A stretch of 64,000 nucleotides of DNA from Limnovirga soli (GTDB lineage Bacteria; Bacteroidota; Bacteroidia; Chitinophagales; Chitinophagaceae), in the NCBI RefSeq assembly GCF_013106755.1, contig NZ_WHPF01000003.1, positions 186,001-250,000 on the forward strand, in the 5' to 3' direction. Below are positions 61,453-64,000 of the stretch, piece by piece. The number at the start of each line of letters is the position of its first letter. The stretch's first letter is position 1. The position numbers were made by a program, and so were the translations under genes. Below the pieces are notes generated by a model. That model made no database searches, had not been told where the DNA came from, and saw only the letters and a list, made by a program, of their open reading frames with translations.

Positions 61453-61917
61453 CTAGGATATTGAAGAATATTTTTGAATAATTTTATCACAGGCTTCACT
61501 GATAAGGTTAAAAACCTCGTGATAAGCTGGTTCTTCATGGTACCATGGATCGGGTACGGCCCGGTTTTGATGGGGATATAATTCATTTAATAGCAATTCT
61601 GTTTTGGCAGCATTAAAGAATGAACCACTCATCTTTTTTACAGCCTGATAATTCTCGCTATCCATTACATAAATCCTATCAAAGTTTAACATATCCTCTT
61701 TTGTAAATTGTCTTGCTTTTTGCTCACTGATATTTATTTGATTTTGCTGGGCTACTTTTTGAGATAAAGTGTGTGGCGCCTGACCAATATGGTAATTGCC
61801 GGTACCGGCACTATCTATCATCCAATTTAATCCGGCCAGACTGGCTTTTTGCTGAAGAATTCCCTCGGCCAAAGGGCTGCGACAAATATTACCCAAACAA
61901 ACCATTAAAATTTTCAT
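61453..61917 (-). CDS. Low-molecular-weight protein tyrosine phosphatase (154 aa)
   Basis: The P-loop VCLGNICRSP gives nucleophile C7 and R13; the general acid is in the AVPDPWYHE motif near residue 119. Typical length and fold. Dephosphorylates tyrosine in proteins or small arsenate-like substrates in the cytoplasm; in Bacteroidota often linked to polysaccharide control, though no wzc-like kinase is nearby. Its probable -7 box (TATATTTG, 61923-61930) is 6 nt from the ATG, implying a leaderless mRNA. Confidence 0.92.
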   Translation of the reverse strand: MKILMVCLGNICRSPLAEGILQQKASLAGLNWMIDSAGTGNYHIGQAPHTLSQKVAQQNQINISEQKARQFTKEDMLNFDRIYVMDSENYQAVKKMSGSFFNAAKTELLLNELYPHQNRAVPDPWYHEEPAYHEVFNLISEACDKIIQKYSSIS

Positions 61918-61922
61918 GGCTG

Positions 61923-61930
61923 CAAATATA
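61923..61930 (-). promoter_or_regulatory. Predicted -7 box of the phosphatase gene
   Basis: TATATTTG on the minus strand ending 6 nt upstream of the start codon, which suggests transcription beginning at or next to the ATG. Confidence 0.4.
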
Positions 61931-62281
61931 AACCGCCTTTAGGTTTTGTATGAAAGCTTATTTGGTAAAACTAGTATTTGTTAGTTTTTTATTTTCTTAA
62001 AAGTGTCAACAAATATTCTTATTCGCCTATGGAATTTTAAATCTTATGCATCTTTATTTAATATTTTGAAGCTATTATATAGCATTATAAAATGAATGGA
62101 TCTATGGCATTTTTCTAAATTTAAATTGGATCGTTTTTTCTTAGGTGGGCAGAGCAGCATACTTCATCCAAAAAATCTCTTAAAATGCAAACATTGGTAG
62201 TTATTTTAGCAAACTGGATAATATTGATTAGTAGTTAATTGTAAAAATTATTAAATTGCCACCCCTATACAAATTTATTTA
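61931..62281. other. Intergenic region, divergent
   Basis: About 350 AT-rich bases without a gene or repeat that I recognise; promoters of both neighbours should be here. Confidence 0.4.
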
Positions 62282-62518
62282 ATGGAAACAGAGTTTAAGC
62301 AGCGCCAACGTAAAAATTATGCATCGATGCAAACGATATATAATGTAACTATGGGCATTATTATTACTGGTATAGGTATATTAATGTTTTTTAATGAGTC
62401 GTTTGGGCTTAATCTGGCTGAAAAGTTTGGAGACCCTTTAATGATTGATTTATTTGGTGGTCTATGTGTAGTATACGGTATTTTTAGGTTATACAGGGGG
62501 CTGAAAAAGGAAGATTGA
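62282..62518 (+). CDS. Hypothetical two-helix membrane protein (78 aa)
   Basis: Two hydrophobic segments (about residues 20-40 and 54-70) with a charged N-terminus (METEFKQRQRKNY) and C-terminus. In Bacteroidota such a small protein commonly sits between tonB/exbD genes and a PstS-like gene, as it does here with the PstS-like gene; exbB, exbD and tonB are not found upstream in this window. The stop overlaps the next start (TGATG), so translation is coupled. Confidence 0.75.
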   Translation: METEFKQRQRKNYASMQTIYNVTMGIIITGIGILMFFNESFGLNLAEKFGDPLMIDLFGGLCVVYGIFRLYRGLKKED

Positions 62519-63450
62519 TGATGAAAAAGCTATGTATGGAAAAATCTTTTTTGGTTACATTGTTATTGGTAATATTTTTATGCAGTTGTGACAGTAACAA
62601 AAAATCATATAGCGAACAATATGATACGCCGTTAAATGGGGAGATTAATATTAGTGTGGATGAAAGTTTTGAACCGGTTATTAACGAGCAGATAAAAGTT
62701 TATCAATCTTCTTATCCGGGTACAAAAATAAATGCGCATTATAAATCTGAAGCAGATTGTTTCAGGGATCTTCAGTCGGATAGTACCAGGATGATTATTG
62801 TCGCAAAGGGTTTAACCAGGGAGGAAACGGCCTATTTTAATAGCAAAATTTCTTTCAAACCCCAGTTTGGTGTATTGGCATACGATGCAGTTAGTGTAAT
62901 AATCAATATCGCAGCAGAAGATAGTGTGTTTACGATAAGACAATTAAGAGATAAATTGAGTGGTAAAGATACTTTAGGAGATATTGTTTTAGACGGTAAA
63001 TCTGCAACTAGTACAGTAAGGTTTTTATTGGATTCAATTTTGAATGGAGACCCATTTGGCAAAAATGTAACTGCAGCAAATGGAAGTAAAGCGGTGGTTG
63101 ATTATGTTTCAAAACATAAAAATGCAATTGGATTTGTAGGTTCAAGTTGGGTTACCAATGAGCAGGATCCTGAACAGGTAGCCTACCAAAAGCAAATAAA
63201 ATTTGCCTTGGTAGAATGTAAAAGAAATTGTGATTCAGGATCGTTTGCTAAACCATCACCTGCCACAATAACATATGCACAATATCCTTTGGTACGGCCT
63301 TTGTATTATATTTTGAAAGAAAATACAAATGGTCTAGGTTCCGGATTTATGAATTATTTAAATCTGGAAAGAGGTCAATTAGTTTTCAGAAGAAGCTACC
63401 TTGTACCGGGAACAATGTATTTTGGAGTAAGAAAAGGAAATATTCAGTAA
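62518..63450 (+). CDS. PstS-like substrate-binding lipoprotein (310 aa)
   Basis: Lipobox LCSC at about residue 22, then a PBP-like type II domain with GEINISVDESFEPVINEQIKVY, SKISFKPQFGVLAYDAVSVI and VRPLYYILKENTNG, the family pattern of phosphate-binding PstS-like proteins. No phosphate transporter genes follow, so it is unlikely to be an ordinary Pst component. With the membrane protein and the TPR protein it probably belongs to an envelope-energy system. The start overlaps the upstream stop by one base; the first ATG of a tandem is chosen. Confidence 0.83.
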   Translation: MMKKLCMEKSFLVTLLLVIFLCSCDSNKKSYSEQYDTPLNGEINISVDESFEPVINEQIKVYQSSYPGTKINAHYKSEADCFRDLQSDSTRMIIVAKGLTREETAYFNSKISFKPQFGVLAYDAVSVIINIAAEDSVFTIRQLRDKLSGKDTLGDIVLDGKSATSTVRFLLDSILNGDPFGKNVTAANGSKAVVDYVSKHKNAIGFVGSSWVTNEQDPEQVAYQKQIKFALVECKRNCDSGSFAKPSPATITYAQYPLVRPLYYILKENTNGLGSGFMNYLNLERGQLVFRRSYLVPGTMYFGVRKGNIQ

Positions 63451-63470
63451 AAAGCATACAACTGTATAAA

Positions 63471-64000
63471 ATGAAGAAAATGAAGAAAGCAACGTTAACG
63501 ATTCTTGCGGTTGCATTTGTAACCTCTTTTGCTATTTCTCAAACAATTGATGATGGTATCAAATACCTTTATTATGAACGTGTAAACAGTGCTAAAGAAA
63601 CACTTCAGAAAGTTGTAGCAGCAAAACCAAATGATGCTTTATCTATTTACTGGTTAGGTCAGGCCTATCTTGCTGATAAAGATATACCCGGAGCCAAAGC
63701 CTTGTATCAAAAAGCCTTAACAGCTGGTGTAAATGATCCCTGGATTTGGGTGGGTACTGCCCATGCTGATTTAATGGACAATGGTGATATTAACGCTGCA
63801 AAACAAAAATTTGAACAAGCTATCACCGCTACTAAAGGAAAAAAAGGTGTAGAAAATGCAGATATATTAAATGCTATTGGCCGTGCAAATGCCGATGGAA
63901 GCAGTAAGCAAGGTGATCCTGGTTATGGCATAGAAAAATTAATCAGGGCTCAGGAAATCAATAAAACCAATCCTGATATCTCCATAAATCTGGGTATTTG
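63471..64000 (+). CDS. TPR-repeat exported protein, cut by window end
   Basis: Open from the ATG at 63471 to the window edge (176 codons). A signal peptide (about 1-23, ending FAISQ) is followed by tetratricopeptide-like units: IKYLYYERVNSAKETLQKVV, DALSIYWLGQAYLADKDIPG and DINAAKQKFEQAI. It starts 20 nt after the PstS-like gene in the same direction, so it is co-transcribed. Probably a periplasmic scaffold. Confidence 0.8.
   Translation, partial: MKKMKKATLTILAVAFVTSFAISQTIDDGIKYLYYERVNSAKETLQKVVAAKPNDALSIYWLGQAYLADKDIPGAKALYQKALTAGVNDPWIWVGTAHADLMDNGDINAAKQKFEQAITATKGKKGVENADILNAIGRANADGSSKQGDPGYGIEKLIRAQEINKTNPDISINLGI

Noticed and set aside
62518-63450. A genuine phosphate ABC transporter binding protein (pstS)
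   Set aside because: No pstC, pstA, pstB or phoU follows; the gene is tied by overlap to a small membrane protein and then a TPR gene.
1-64000. tRNA, rRNA or riboswitch genes
   Set aside because: No T-loop GTTCGAATC pattern, rRNA segments or familiar riboswitch cores were noticed on either strand; a covariance-model scan would be the decisive test.

Overview
The window looks like chromosomal DNA of a Bacteroidota bacterium, most likely a relative of Chitinophagaceae. The evidence is the TTTG / TAnnTTTG promoter type, GH97, GH127 and two GH51 enzymes, a split transketolase, a CarboxypepD_reg plus beta-barrel protein, Kdo-8-P synthase (so a Gram-negative envelope), and many Bacteroidota-style lipoproteins. 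The family assignment is inference from gene content. I saw no rRNA, tRNA, CRISPR array, transposase or integrase gene.

Region 1 (1-8.65 kb) is AT-rich and unlike the rest. Ten small, mostly unrecognised genes, all on the minus strand, are separated by copies of a conserved spacer. Nine of the ten genes have an almost identical Bacteroidota promoter in that spacer (TTTG, 19-20 nt, TATTTTTG) just before the start codon. At least seven genes are also flanked by short inverted repeats that are specific to that gene and in most cases begin with GTT, as expected for cassettes inserted by site-specific recombination at attC-like sites. The cargo includes a NADAR protein, several predicted lipoproteins or exported proteins, membrane proteins and one near-identical duplicated lipoprotein cassette. 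No integrase lies in the window. I regard this promoter-carrying, integron-like array as the main novelty.

Region 2 (8.65-37 kb) is ordinary chromosome: an MBL-fold hydrolase, a DUF433/DUF5615 toxin-antitoxin pair between two ~170 bp direct repeats, a DUF1080 protein, a PhnA-like protein, a PQQ-type sugar dehydrogenase, GH97, a thiol-disulfide protein, malate dehydrogenase, a GMC oxidoreductase with its small subunit, a large outer-membrane protein, a MaoC hydratase, GH18, a bestrophin-like channel, aconitase, a PspC/AraC/AraC operon and KdsA.

Region 3 (37-58.5 kb) is an arabinan/L-arabinose utilisation locus. An MFS sugar porter, a ChbG/HpnK-type deacetylase, an SSS symporter, araA, a GH127 beta-L-arabinofuranosidase, araD and araB lie on the left. 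Two GH51 arabinofuranosidases, an aldose 1-epimerase, a TalC-type transaldolase, both transketolase halves and a HAD hydrolase lie on the right, divergently transcribed across an ~880 bp gap. Together they release arabinose, import it, convert it to xylulose-5-phosphate and feed it into the pentose phosphate pathway.

Region 4 (58.5-64 kb) holds a sugar isomerase/epimerase-like protein preceded by a candidate small RNA, histidyl-tRNA synthetase, a low-molecular-weight phosphatase, and a membrane protein / PstS-like protein / TPR protein cluster cut by the window end.

Across regions 2-4 I count about 30 intergenic copies of one tripartite repeat: TTTGCTGCA-like box, ~20 nt, core GTACAAGWGTGCGACGCAA or GTACAAGTGAGTGACACAA, ~30 nt, GCCGGnTAA-like box. 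They occur in both orientations, often as head-to-head pairs. None occurs in region 1, which supports that region having a separate origin.
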